Shown piece by piece: positions 25,953-40,900 of a DNA stretch of 64,000 nucleotides. The stretch lies in assembly GCA_029465975.1 (NCBI GenBank), contig CM055742.1, forward strand, positions 6,730,099-6,794,098, written 5' to 3'. Every line of letters begins with the position of its first letter. The stretch's first letter is position 1. The translations under genes were made by a program, and so were the position numbers. Below the pieces are notes generated by a model, which worked only from the letters and a program-made list of their open reading frames with translations, ran no database searches and had not been told where the DNA came from. Source of the stretch: Dallia pectoralis. Taxonomy: Eukaryota > Chordata > Actinopteri > Esociformes > Umbridae.

Positions 25953-28900
25953 ATGATAACTGACAGAGCCAATCACATTAGCGTCACAATGACCGAGGAC
26001 ATCTCGTCCACCAATGGGTTGGCCAAGGTTGTGACGGGCAAGGTTGTGACGCGCAGCAGCAGTGTGACTAGGCCGAATAAGCGGCACCCGCCCCGCGGCT
26101 CCACGGTCAGCTTTCACCATATCCAGTATGAGGTGAAGGTTAAGGCTGGCGCCCCCTGCAGGAAGGGCCCTGTCAGGGAAATTCTGGTGGACCTGAAGTG
26201 AGTGCAGCTGATGGAGCCTTAGCTTAGCTCTCACACACAGTCACACACACGCGCACACACATTCAACACAAACAGTCACTTACACCAACACTCGCGCACA
26301 CAAACTCAACACAAACATTTACACACAAACAGACTGAAACTCACACATACACACGCGTGCCGATACTTCAATGTAAAATGTAAATGCTTGGAATGAAAAG
26401 GTTGCTTGTGTGTTGGTCTGAGTGGGTGAATGTGAAAAGTAAAAGTGAGACAACCATAGAGAATTATTTACACATGGTGGCAAAACAAACCAGGCGTGCT
26501 GTTGAAGATGACCACGATGAATTGAAGTGATGCAAAATATGAATGATTTTCTCCACTCTGATGTACTTTCCCAGGGAAGGATGCAGAATTATACACAGGT
26601 TTTAGGCCATTTCACCTCAGTGTTAATTTTATGATATTAAGCACGGTTTCTTGCGTATAATCTCTCTACACTTCTGGGGCGCAGACTGCCAAGGAACAGG
26701 GTGAAATGCTGTCATGTGACTCAACTCTAAAAGTCTCTGCTTTATTGTGGTTTTCATTAGATTTTCACATCAGTTATGTAGCTTTTCTTAATCTTAGTTT
26801 TTTGTTAAGACCCCAGATTTATGAAGTCTTGTAGATGCCGGACTGATTGTAAAGATGGAATCCATTATATTTGAGAATATTATATTAATTTGAGAAATTA
26901 ACTTCCGCATTAGGAGGCAACCTCAGCTAGGGGCATACTTACTTTTTCTGGTACCGATTTATACATGTTGCGTTTCATTTTTCAGTTTTCAGGGATTTAA
27001 CCCAGGAACCTGACATTCTATGGGTACTTGATGTTCTGTGTCATTAACTTGCAGTGGCATCATGAGACCGGGTCTAAATGCTATTCTTGGACCCACAGGA
27101 AGTGGAAAGTCCTCGTGAGTATTTTATTAATGAGAACTGTGCTTACATTTGTTTATTTATTATGTATATCATTTTTATTTTTATTTTAGGTTGCTTCTAG
27201 GTATTCAATTGTTTGTTTACAGACGTCATTCCACAAGTTTGCATGATTGTGGTTCTAACGCTTTGCTCAGGTTCCTAGATGTACTAGCAGCCAGGAAGGA
27301 CCCGTCTGGTCTCTCAGGGGAAGTGCTGATCGATGGAGCGGCACAACCACCAAACTTCAAGTGCCTCTCTGGCTATGTTGTTCAGGTATGTCCGCTACCT
27401 ATGTCGGTTTTGTTATATTTATATATTTTACAAATTTTTACTGCCTGTTTTTCCCTACTCTGTGAATTTGAGGCAGTTAAAGATCAGAATGCCAGCACTG
27501 AACAGAACATAAGATCAGAATGCCAGCACTGAACAGAACATAAGATCAGAATGCCAGCACTGAACAGAATATAAGATCAGAATGCCAGCACTGAACAGAA
27601 CATAAGATCAGAATGCCAGCACTGAACAGAACATAAGATCAGAATGCCAGCACTGAACAGAATATAAGATCAGAATGCCAGCACTGAACAGAACATAAGA
27701 TCAGAATGCCAGCACTGAACAGAACATAAGATCAGAATGCTAGCACTAAACAGAACATAAGATCAGAATGCTAGCACTAAACAGAACATAAGATCAGAAT
27801 GCTAGCACTAAACAGAACATAAGATCAGAATGCTAGCACTAAACAGAACATAAGATCAGAATGCCAGCACTGAACAGAACATAAGATCAGAATGCTAGCA
27901 CTAAACAGAACATAAGATCAGAATGCCAGCACTGAACAGAACATAAGATCAGAATGCCAGCACTAAACAGAACATAAGATCAGAATGCTAGCACTAAACA
28001 GAACATAAGATCAGAATGCCAGCACTGAACAGAACATAAGATCAGAATGCCAGCACTGAACAGAACATAAGATCAGAATGCCAGCACTGAACAGAACATA
28101 AGATCAGAATGCCAGCACTGAACAGAACATAAGATCAGAATGCCAGCACTGAACAGAATATAAGATCAGAATGCTAGCACTGAACAGAACATAAGATCAG
28201 AATGCTAGCACTAAACAGAACATAAGATCAGAATGCTAGCACTGAACAGAACATAAGATCAGAATGCCAGCACTGAACAGAACATAAGATCAGAATGCCA
28301 GCACTAAACAGAACATAAGATCAGAATGCCAGCACTAAACAGAACATAAGATCACAATGCTAGCACTAAACAGAATATAAGATCACAATGCTAGCACTAA
28401 ACAGAACATAAGATCAGAATGCTAGCACTGAACAGAACATAAGATCAGAATGCCAGCACTAAACAGAATATAAGATCAGAATGCTAGCACTAAACAGAAC
28501 ATAAGATCAGAATGCTAGCACTAAACAGAACATAAGATCAGAATGCTAGCGCCGAACAGAACATAAGATCAGAATGCCAGCACTAAACAGAACATAAGAT
28601 CAGAATGCCAGCACTAAACAGAACATAAGATCACAATGCTAGCACTAAACAGAACATAAGATCAGAATGCTAGCACTAAACAGAATATAAGATCACAATG
28701 CTAGCACTAAACAGAACATAAGATCAGAATGCTAGCACTGAACAGAACATAAGATCACAATGCCAGCACTAAACAGAACATAAGATCAGAATGCTAGCAC
28801 TGAACAGAACAGTGCTGGCATTCTGATATTATGTTCTGTTCAGTGCTAGCATTCTGATCTTATGAACAGAACATAAGATCAGAATGCCAGCACTGAACAG

Positions 28901-31900
28901 AATATAAGATCAGAATGCCAGCACTAAACAGAACATAAGATCAGAATGCTAGCACTGAACAGAACATAAGATCAGAATGCTAGCACTAAACAGAACATAA
29001 GATCAGAATGCTAGCACTAAACAGAACATAAGATCAGAATGCTAGCACTAAACAGAACATAAGATCAGAATGCTAGCACTAAACAGAACATAAGATCAGA
29101 ATGCTAGCGCCGAACAGAACATAAGATCAGAATGCCAGCACTAAACAGAACATAAGATCAGAATGCCAGCACTAAACAGAACATAAGATCACAATGCTAG
29201 CACTAAACAGAACATAAGATCAGAATGCTAGCACTAAACAGAATATAAGATCACAATGCTAGCACTAAACAGAACATAAGATCAGAATGCTAGCACTGAA
29301 CAGAACATAAGATCAGAATGCCAGCACTAAACAGAACATAAGATCAGAATGCTAGCACTGAACAGAACAGTGCTGGCATTCTGATATTATGTTCTGTTCA
29401 GTGCTAGCATTCTGATCTTATGAACAGAACATAAGACCAGAATGCCAGCACTGAACAGAACATAAGATCAGAATGCTAGCACTAAACAGAACATAAGATC
29501 AGAATGCCAGCACTAAACAGAACATAAGATCAGAATGCCAGCACTGAACAGAACATAAGATCAGAATGCTAGCACTAAACAGAACATAAGATCAGAATGC
29601 TAGCACTAAACAGAACATAAGATCAGAATGCTAGCACTAAACAGAACATAAGATCAGAATGCCAGCACTGAACAGAACATAAGATCAGAATGCCAGCACT
29701 GAACAGAACATAAGATCAGAATGCCAGCACTGAACAGAACATAAGATCAGAATGCCAGCACTAAACAGAACATAAGATCACAATGCTAGCACTAAACAGA
29801 ACATAAGATCAGAATGCTAGCACTAAACAGAATATAAGATCACAATGCTAGCACTAAACAGAACATAAGATCAGAATGCTAGCGCCGAACAGAACATAAG
29901 ATCAGAATGCCAGCACTAAACAGAACATAAGATCAGAATGCCAGCACTAAACAGAACATAAGATCACAATGCTAGCACTAAACAGAATATAAGATCACAA
30001 TGCTAGCACTAAACAGAACATAAGATCAGAATGCTAGCACTGAACAGAACATAAGATCAGAATGCCAGCACTAAACAGAACATAAGATCAGAATGCTAGC
30101 ACTGAACAGAACAGTGCTGGCATTCTGATATTATGTTCTGTTCAGTGCTAGCATTCTGATCTTATGAACAGAACATAAGATCAGAATGCCAGCACTGAAC
30201 AGAATATAAGATCAGAATGCCAGCACTGAACAGAACATAAGATCAGAATGCTAGCACTAAACAGAATATAAGATCACAATGCTAGCACTAAACAGAACAT
30301 AAGATCAGAATGCTAGCACTAAACAGAACATAAGATCAGAATGCTAGCACTAAACAGAACATAAGATCAGAATGCTAGCACTAAACAGAACATAAGATCA
30401 GAATGCCAGCACTGAACAGAACATAAGATCAGAATGCTAGCACTAAACAGAACATAAGATCAGAATGCCAGCACTGAACAGAACATAAGATCAGAATGCT
30501 AGCACTAAACAGAACATAAGATCAGAATGCCAGCACTAAACAGAACATAAGATCAGAATGCCAGCACTAAACAGAACATAAGATCAGAATGCCAGCACTG
30601 AACAGAACATAAGATCAGAATGCCAGCACTGAACAGAATATAAGATCAGAATGCTAGCACTGAACAGAACATAAGATCAGAATGCTAGCACTGAACAGAA
30701 CATAAGATCAGAATGCTAGCACTGAACAGAACATAAGATCAGAATGCTAGCACTAAACAGAACATAAGATCAGAATGCTAGCACTAAACAGAACATAAGA
30801 TCAGAATGCTAGCACTAAACAGAACATAAGATCAGAATGCTAGCACTGAACAGAACATAAGATCAGAATGCCAGCACTAAACAGAACATAAGATCAGAAT
30901 GCCAGCACTGAACAGAACATAAGATCAGAATGCCAGCACTGAACAGAATATAAGATCAGAATGCTAGCACTAAACAGAACATAAGATCAGAATGCTAGCA
31001 CTGAACAGAACATAAGATCAGAATGCTAGCACTAAACAGAACATAAGATCAGAATGCCAGCACTGAACAGAACATAAGATCAGAATGCCAGCACTGAACA
31101 GTATATAAGATCAGAATGCTAGCACTAAACAGAACATAAGATCAGAATGCTAGCACTGAACAGAACATAAGATCAGAATGCCAGCACTAAACAGAACATA
31201 AGATCAGAATGCTAGCACTAAACAGAACATAAGATCAGAATGCTAGCACTGAACAGAACATAAGATCAGAATGCTAGCACTAAACAGAACATAAGATCAG
31301 AATGCCAGCACTGAACAGAACATAAGATCAGAATGCCAGCACTGAACAGTATATAAGATCAGAATGCTAGCACTAAACAGAACATAAGATCAGAATGCTA
31401 GCACTGAACAGAACATAAGATCAGAATGCCAGCACTAAACAGAACATAAGATCAGAATGCCAGCACTAAACAGAACATAAGATCACAATGCTAGCACTAA
31501 ACAGAACATAAGATCAGAATGCTAGCACTGAACAGAACATAAGATCAGAATGCCAGCACTAAACAGAACATAAGATCAGAATGCTAGCACTGAACAGAAC
31601 AGTGCTGGCATTCTGATATTATGTTCTGTTCAGTGCTAGCATTCTGATCTTATGAACAGAACATAAGATCAGAATGCCAGCACTGAACAGAATATAAGAT
31701 CAGAATGCCAGCACTGAACAGAATATAAGATCAGAATGCTAGCACTAAACAGAATATAAGATCAGAATGCTAGCACTAAACAGAACATAAGATCAGAATG
31801 CTAGCACTGAACAGAACATAAGATCAGAATGCCAGCACTAAACAGAACATAAGATCAGAATGCTAGCACTGAACAGAACAGCAACATAAGTTCAGAATGC

Positions 31901-34900
31901 CAGCTGATCTTATGAACAGAACATAAGATCAGAATGCCAGCACTGAACAGAACATAAGATCAGAATGCCAGCACTAAACAGAACATAAGATCAGAATGCC
32001 AGCACTAAACAGAACATAAGATCAGAATGCCAGCACTAAACAGAACATAAGATCAGAATGCCAGCACTGAACAGAACATAAGATCAGAATGCCAGCACTA
32101 AACAGAACATAAGATCAGAATGCTAGCACTGAACAGAACATAAGATCAGAATGCCAGCACTAAACAGAACATAAGATCAGAATGCCAGCACTAAACAGAA
32201 CATAAGATCAGAATGCTAGCACTAAACAGAACATAAGATCAGAATGCTAGCACTAAACAGAACATAAGATCAGAATGCTAGCACTAAACAGAACATAAGA
32301 TCAGAATGCCAGCACTGAACAGAACATAAGATCAGAATGCCAGCACTAAACAGAACATAGAATCAGAATGCTAGCACTGAACAGAACAGTGCTGGCATTC
32401 TGATATGCCAGCACTGAACAGTTCATAAGATCACAATGCTAGCACTAAACAGTTCAGTGCACTGAACAGAACATTCTGAATGCTTATGAACAGAACATAA
32501 GATCAGAATGCCAGCACTGAACAGAACATAAGATCAGAATGCCAGCACTGAACAGAACATAAGATCAGAATGCCAGCACTGAACAGAACATAAGATCAGA
32601 ATGCCAGCACTGAACAGAATATAAGATCAGAATGCCAGCACTGAACAGAATATAAGATCAGAATGCCAGCACTGAACAGAACATAAGATCAGAATGCCAG
32701 CACTAAACAGAACATAAGATCAGAATGCCAGCACTAAACAGAACATAAGATCAGAATGCTAGCACTAAACCGAACATAAGATCAGAATGCTAGCACTGAA
32801 CAGAACATAAGATCAGAATGCTATCACTGAACAGAACATAAGATCAGAGTGCTAGCACTGAACAGAACATAAGATCAGAATGCCAGCACTGAACAGAACA
32901 TAAGATCAGAATGCCAGCACTGAACAAAACATAAGATCACAATGCTAGCACTAAACAGAACATAAGATCAGAATGCCAGCACTAAACAGAACATAAGATC
33001 AGAATGCCAGCACTGAACAGAACATAAGATCAGAATGCTAGCACTAAACAGAACATAAGATCAGAATGCTAGCACTGAACAGAACATAAGATCAGAATGC
33101 CAGCACTGAACAGAACATAAGATCAGAATGCCAGCACTGAACAGAACATAAGATCAGAATGCCAGCACTAAACAGAACATAAGATCAGAATGCCAGCACT
33201 GAACAGAATATAAGATCAGAATGCCAGCACTGAACAGAATATAAGATCAGAATGCCAGCACTGAACAGAACATAAGATCAGAATGCCAGCACTAAACAGA
33301 ACATAAGATCAGAATGCCAGCACTGAACAGAATATAAGATCAGAATGCTAGCACTGAACAGAACATAAGATCAGAATGCCAGCACTGAACAGAACATACG
33401 CTGGAACAGAACAAGAAGTATACAACAAATCACAAACTCTAGGGGTCCATTAGCCCAAAAACATTAGCCCCTCTCGGTTTCATTACTCCGCATTTGACGC
33501 CTGTCGCCTTAACCAGTCACCTCTCTGACACCCCAGGATGATGTGGTGATGGGGACTCTGACTGTGAGGGAGAACCTACGATTTTCTGCAGCGCTTCGTC
33601 TGCCCAGTTCTGTGCCCCAAAAGGAGAAGGAGGCCAGGGTGAACCTCCTCATCACGGAGCTGGGTCTCACCAAGGTGGCTGACGCTAAGGTACGTTGGAA
33701 CACAGGCAGACAGGCAGGCAGGCAGACAGACAGGGTATGGGTCGATTCTGAACTGCTCGTTAATTTCTAATATTGAACAACGTTAGTAATAGCAATTAAA
33801 GCACATGGCCGACACTTATCAGGGAATATATTTAATTTAATAATTTATGAAAATGCTTTATTTATTCTAAACGTTACCATAGTAATGCTTATTTATCATG
33901 TATGGTTAACAATAAGGATGACAGATCAGTCAAAATATATTCTCATGGAATGCTTTAAAGTAGTTACTGTGGTCTGGTCTGGATATATACAAAGATCATG
34001 TTGTTTTAACATTTACATTTTGCGCATTTAGCAGACGCTCTTATCCAGAGCGACTTACAATAAGTGCAGGCATTTCACATATAGCTAAAACACACATCAA
34101 AAAGGCAATAAGTACATTGTTCCTGGGTGGGTGCAGGGGGAAGTGCTAGAGATAGAAGGGGTGCTAGGAGAGGAGGAATGGGTGATAATCGTAGAGGAAT
34201 GATTCGGTAGTGAAGTTTCGAACAGGTGAGAGTTTTGGAGCTCCATTCATGGAGCTACTGGAGGTACAGGTTGAAGAGGAATGTGTTTAGACGTTTTTTG
34301 AAGATTGGTAGAGAGTCCGATGATCTGATCTCCAGAGTGGAGTTGTTCCACCATTGCGGGGCAAGCACGGAGAACAATTTAGACTGAGCAGAACGGGAGT
34401 TGCCCTCCCGTAGGGATGGCACTACCAAGAGGCCTGAGGTGGCAGAACGAAGTGCTCGCGTGGGTGTGTACGCCTTGATTAGTGACTGGATGTAGGAGGG
34501 AATGTTGTAGAGCATGTACCTGCAAGACCGGGACACCGCCTTGATGTGTGCAGAAAATGAGAGGGAGTTGTCAAGGGTCACGCCAAGGTTTTTCCCACAT
34601 TGGGTAGCGGGGACTGTGACGTTGTCCACCGTAATGGACAGATCCTGGAGCGGGCAGGCTCTTCCTTTGAAGAAGAGCAGTTCAGTTTTAGCTAGGTTGA
34701 GTTTCAGATGGTGTGCAGACATCCAGGCCGAGATGTCAGTCAGACATGCAGAGATACGGGATGCTACCTGGGTGTCAGACTGTGGGAATGAGAAAAATAG
34801 TTGGGTATCATCTGCATAGCAGTGATAGGAGAGGCCATGAGAGGATATGACAGAGCTAAGAGACCGGGTGTATAAGGAGAAAAGGAGAGGGCCTAGGACC

Positions 34901-37900
34901 GATCCTTGGGGGACCCCAGTGACAAGGGGCTGCATGTTCGACGGCGAGCCTCGCCACACCACCTGGTAAAAACGGTCCGACAAGTAGGAGGAAAACCAGG
35001 AATGCATCGCTCCTGAGATCCCCAGGTCAGAGAGGGTGGAGAGCAGGATCTGATGGTTTACTGTGTCGAAGGCAGCAGATAGTAGTTGGTCAGCTACGAC
35101 GCGTTCAAGCGTTTTGGAAAGGAAGGACAAGAGGGACACAGGTCTGTAGTTGTTGACATCCGACGGGTCGAGAGACGGTTTCTTGAGGAGCGGGGTCACT
35201 CTGGCCATCTTGAAGTCGGAAGGGACACATCCTGAGGTTAGAGAAGTGTTTATTAGAGATGTGAGATATGGAAGAAGGTCCGTGGAGATGGACTGGAGGA
35301 GTGGGGAAGGGATAGGGTCAAGCGGGCATGTTATCGGACGGCTGGATTGGACCAGTTGCAGGGTGTCTTCCGGACCGAGCGTGGAGAAGGAACTCAGACC
35401 AGGGACAGAGTCAGTGTGAGGGGAAATAGCGATTTCTGGCGGATGGGTGAATGATGCTCGAATGTTGTCCACTTTCTGTTGAAAGTGGGTAAGAAAGTTT
35501 CAGCTGAGAGGGACGATGACGGAGGGGTGAGGAGTGTGGAGAAGGTGGAGAAGAGCTTTTTTGGGTTGGAAGCGGAGTCCTGGAATTTCCGGTGATAGAA
35601 AGCAGCTTTAGCGGTGGTCAGATTAGAGTTGAAGGCGGTGAGGAGGGACTGGAGGGAAGCCAAGTATATTTTAAAATGCCAAGTATATATTTTAAAAATA
35701 ATATAGAAAATCTATATATTTTATGTCCAACGAAGGCATTGGCTGAAATGGTTAAGTTCCTTCATGACATAGAGAAATGTATTTAATTTATATCTTTAAA
35801 CATATATTCGAAAAGGTCATTACATTTGACATCCTTCAGTTCACACTAAACCTCCCGTGAGGGTGTGGCCTATTACTTCTGAGTACACACCGGCCCCGAT
35901 ACCGAGACGGGAAATGTTGATGGTGTTCCCAGGTTGGCACTCAGATGATCCGGGGGATCTCCGGCGGAGAGCGGAAGAGGACCAACATCGGCATGGAGCT
36001 CATCATCGACCCGTCGGTTCTGTTCCTGGATGAACCCACGACGGGCCTAGACGCCAGCACCGCCAACTCGGTTCTGCTGCTGCTCAAAAGGTGGATCGCC
36101 GCACTTCTAAATGTTTTACCTGAAACTCCTCTCGTTGAACCGGGTGTAGTGTAACCGCATCGTTCAGATTCGATGCTCTGAAATGCCCAGTCTTCATTGG
36201 CTCTCCTGTTAATGTCCCCTTAAGGATGGCCAATCACGGACGCACCATCATCATGTCCATCCACCAACCGCGTTACTCCATTTACCGGCTGTTTGACAGC
36301 CTGACTCTGCTGGTCAACGGCAAACAGGTGTACCATGGTCCGGCCCAGAATGCGTTGGACTATTTCTCCGACATAGGTAACCTTTGTTATCGATGAGATT
36401 ATTGTTAAACGCCAACGAGTCTGTCGCTATGGATACGATAATGCATTCTGAGGGAATGCCGCTTGTATACGTTTTCCATCCCAAGGTTATGTCTGCGAGG
36501 CCCACAACAATCCAGCTGACTTCTTCCTTGATGTGATCAATGGCGACTCTACCGCCACTGGTGCAAACAAGGCGCAGCGCGAAGGTATCTCTCACACACA
36601 CACACACACATAAGTTCTAGTCTCAAGCACCTGAGAGGTGCCTTAACAACCTGGCAGTAAAAACGTTCGCAGCGCTCGATCGCCAACACCGTCTGACCCG
36701 GGTGTGGGAGGTCAGTACGGCGGGAGGCTTAGTGCAGCCCAGATGGGAACACGGTTGGGGTGGGGTGGGTGGCGGACGTGCCAGACCGCAGTCTGAGGAC
36801 CGGGCGGTCAGACAACCCCCTGGTAACCCATTAACATCAGCCTGGTCACAAGTCTCTCTATAGCAGCTACATGAGAGAACCCCTCTGATCTGTTCTGGTA
36901 CTGTTTGGCTTACACAGGCTAATGCTATTAGCGGCGTGCGCACACCGTCGGTGTGGTTGTGGAAGGAACCGTTTGGGTACCCTGGGAGTCATCGGCCTGG
37001 ATTACTGACGGGAAGTTAACAGGCTCTCTGGGTCTTATTGTCATTACGCTACATTTTCCCGACATGGTATAATTTTGTTTTCCTTGGTAATATCGATAAC
37101 TCGAAACGTGTCCCATATTTTAGACAGAGCCCCCCCTTGGACTTTTGCAAACGTGGTGACAACTTTGTCTGAACTTCATAAAGTTCCGCTGTTGTGAGAA
37201 CTTGTATCGGACAATTTCCCCTAAACAAGCCCATAGATAGACAGGACTTTAAGGACCGGGCAATTACTTTCTCTGCAGTCACTTGTTGTTTGGTTGACGG
37301 TGTTTTGATTGTGGCAATAACTCTTGTCCCCTCCTAGACGTTGACATTAATGAGGCGAGCGGCTCCAGGCGAAGCATCGAGGAGCACCTCCTGGAGGAGT
37401 ACAGGAACTCCTCCCACTTTAGGGAGACCCACGGCGAGCTGGAGAGGATCACCCAAGGGAAGCAGAACACCACCAGGACCAGGGTCCGGACAGTCACCTA
37501 CAACAGCTCCTTCTTCCACCAGCTCAACTGGGTTCTGGGCAGAACCTTCCGGAATGTTGCCCTGACCCCCCAGACCTCCGTGGCACAGGTCTGACCCCGA
37601 AGAACACGTCGAGACAAATCTGCAAGTGCAAAAGCAGGAAACTGGCAGAATGTTTAGATCGGGGATGATCGGAATTCGAACGATGGCCTCCTTTGACGAA
37701 TGCGATCGCATTAAAAGCCAAATCGATTTGGGGGCGGCGTATTTCCTGTGGGCCCGAATTTGAGATCCCATTTAATTAGTTAGTTGCACTAATCGATTTA
37801 AATGGAAGGCTCAACGATGGAAGGAAAATCCAGCAAACGTCAAAGCGTATAGGATTAGATTTACTGGTGTTAAACACTTCACACGTGTTGTACCAATATC

Positions 37901-40900
37901 AACTAAACTCTCGGACTAAAATGGCAGAGGGCAAAGCGTTTAGCTCTAGCTTCGATCTCTAGCAGCTTCATGGCTGGAATAACCTTCTGAGCTAGTGATT
38001 ATTAGAGAATAGTTGCCATACCTCCCTCACCCTTTCCCAACTATCTCCTTTCGTTCTGACCACTCTTACTCATTAGCGACCCTCTGCAACCAAATGCTAT
38101 AAGAAATCGCTTACTTTAGGAATTATCAACAGCTAATCTGCTCCCATAGTAAATCGCCGATAATCCCAGGCTGGGGTCCGGATTTTAAAGGCTGGAGATT
38201 TCGCTAATGCGCTTTCGTGACTCTTGTGACCCTGCTGTTGTCTCTCCGGGCCTGGATCTGAAGTGATATCATATCCCCCCAGACAACCCCAACCCGCCCC
38301 CAGCCGGGCGTCACATGAGGACTCGGGGGAATTTAGTGAAAACGTCTCGACCTTATTAGCTTCTCTCACCCTGGGAACTGCGCCTGGGCTGGTTAAACCC
38401 GTCATAAACTGTTAATCGTCAGGATTAGAACCTGTGTCGTTCAGGATATTTCGCTCCTTCTCCTTCGTCCTGCCTTTTGTTGGGATTTGGGGCTACGTGG
38501 ATGTCGAACCTTGACGATAGTGGACGAGGGAGCGTGTGAAGAGGGCTGGTTGTGCGTATTTGTGCGCTGGCTGTTTATTGGGCTAACGGTGTCTACTTCA
38601 TGAACTACTCAAACTATTATGTATTAGTATTTCTCTTCGATGTTAGGTCTGCTGTAACTCTGCTGTAACTCGTGTTACGCCCCTTGTCTTGGTCATGGCG
38701 TTGGACCTACCGGCTCGTTGCGAGACATGTTAATATGCGCCGTTGTGATTGGCTGATATGTTTGACCTCTTACCGTTTTCTTTTCTCTCCGGGTAGCTCG
38801 GGGTCACCGTTTTCCTGGCTCTGATCGTGGGGGCCATTTTCTTTCGGGTGAAGGACGAGCCGAGTGGAATCCAGAACAGGTAGGAAGAGCCTATCAGTGT
38901 CGGGACATCTAATATCCGTCACGGATACCTGAATCGGTTTCACAATCTGCCTGAATCGGTTTCACAATAAAGTTGGTTCACAAAACACATTCATCCACTT
39001 CGTTTGTGGACTGACACGAATGCGTGTCCCCTGGGTTAGAACCAAGTGTCTGCGTTTACAGATTAGATTCTCGGAGTAAATGAGTCTGCTTACCTCAGGA
39101 GAAATGCGTTATAAGCAGAATAAAGCAGCCATGCATTCATCCGATTAGGTTAATCAGGATTTTAGCCATTATTTTATATCTCCAGTTAGGTACAGCATGA
39201 CTCCAGTACCCGGGTCTCCAACTCTAATGGTAAACACACACACACTGAAACATTTGGCACTTATTTCAAGAATTGTTTGTTTAAAAGACGAAAAATGTGC
39301 TATCTCATTCAGTTTCATTACCATGCCAGACTGGGTAGACGACAAGGATTAAATGCAGTTCTTATTTAATTTATTTTGCATTTACGCAGTAGTGAAGGCT
39401 CACATCAGTAATTAAACAATCAGTGTTGTGTCAATTTCTTATTTTTCCTTTGTTAAACAAGGAAATAGGGTGTCAATTCTTCTGCATTCAGTGTCTTATT
39501 TAAATGTTTTTATTTTCAGTTATTTAGCAGCATTGTTTTGATTTGTCTGGGATGTGGCGGGTCTTCTTGTAGGATGGGTGCTCTTTTCTTCATCACCACC
39601 AACCAGTGTTTCAGCACGGTGTCTGCTGCGGAGGTCTTCATCACAGAGAGGAAGCTGTTTGTGTACGTACTGTGGCAGTAACACCACCAAAAACTATTCT
39701 ATATGTTCGCGGGTGATGCACAAATGCGCTCTGGATGTTTGTCGGACAGGGCTGCCTTGGGTCGCCGCGCTTTAGCGACTCCTTGTGGTTGACTGTGGGA
39801 ATGCATTTACGACCAGGGAGTGCACTCGTGAAAACATCCTGGTTCAGTGAGCTTTGTAAAAAGAAGCAGAACTGCTTTGTATGATGTGCATTGAGGTACA
39901 CATCTACACCTGTTGTAGCAACGCCATGCAACGCTAATTGAAAGTCATAAAATTGGGAGGGTGAAGAATGTTTGTGTGTGACATTTTTAGTCATTCTTTA
40001 ACTAGTATTAAAAGTACAAAAACCTTAGCGCGCCGGTGTTCATTTCAAATTCACTAAACCGAGGATGTTTTTTTTAACTGACTGTTGGCTGTGGATGTGA
40101 TGTTTTGGTTGCCTTCACAGCCATGAGTACATCAGTGGCTACTACAGAGTCTCCGTTTACTTCCTGTCCAAGGTCCTCTGTGACATCATCACTCTGCGTA
40201 CCATTCCCGCCATCGTCTTCAGCTGTGTGGTCTACTTCATGATTGGTCAGTCTGCCTGTTTACACTGCCAATAGTTGTTTGTTTCACCACAAGGTTCTTG
40301 TTGATAACTGTTATTGCGCAATGATATAAATGTATACATCGTATATAATATTTCAGTGGTAACATTTCCTAGTAATTGCGATCTGAAGTAAGCTGCGGTT
40401 TCCATGTCAGAATGGATTCGGCAGTTTCTCTTGGTTCTCCGTGTTGGTTAGTGAGTTGAACCGCTCAATCATGAGCACAATGAAGGTTCCAAAAAGACAA
40501 AGTTACCTAAACACTTTTTTTTTAAGCCTTTACTTCCGTCCGTCTGGCAGGTCTGAAAGCCACTCCGGCAGCCTTCTTCATCTTCATGTTTACGGTGACC
40601 CTGGTGGCCTACACTGCTACTGCCATGACCATGGCCATCTCCGCTGACCAGAGCGTGGTGGCATTGGCCAACATCTTCATGACCATCACCTTTGTCTTCA
40701 TGATGGTGAGTGATGAGACGAGGGGGGGCATGCACTAGCCATGGGGGAACTTGGGAGGCCATTTTGGTATGCTGTGGTGCTTCAATTGGCCCATAATAAG
40801 TTTCATGAGAAATCTATATGTACGTCGGTTACATTTCTGGGATCTCTTATTATATTGTTATTAACGCCTTGCAATAGAGGGTTTTATATTTTGGTGTAAA

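Noticed and set aside
27481..33405. CRISPR-like regular array
   Set aside because: Units are contiguous with no unique spacers, and the host is a vertebrate; this is a minisatellite.
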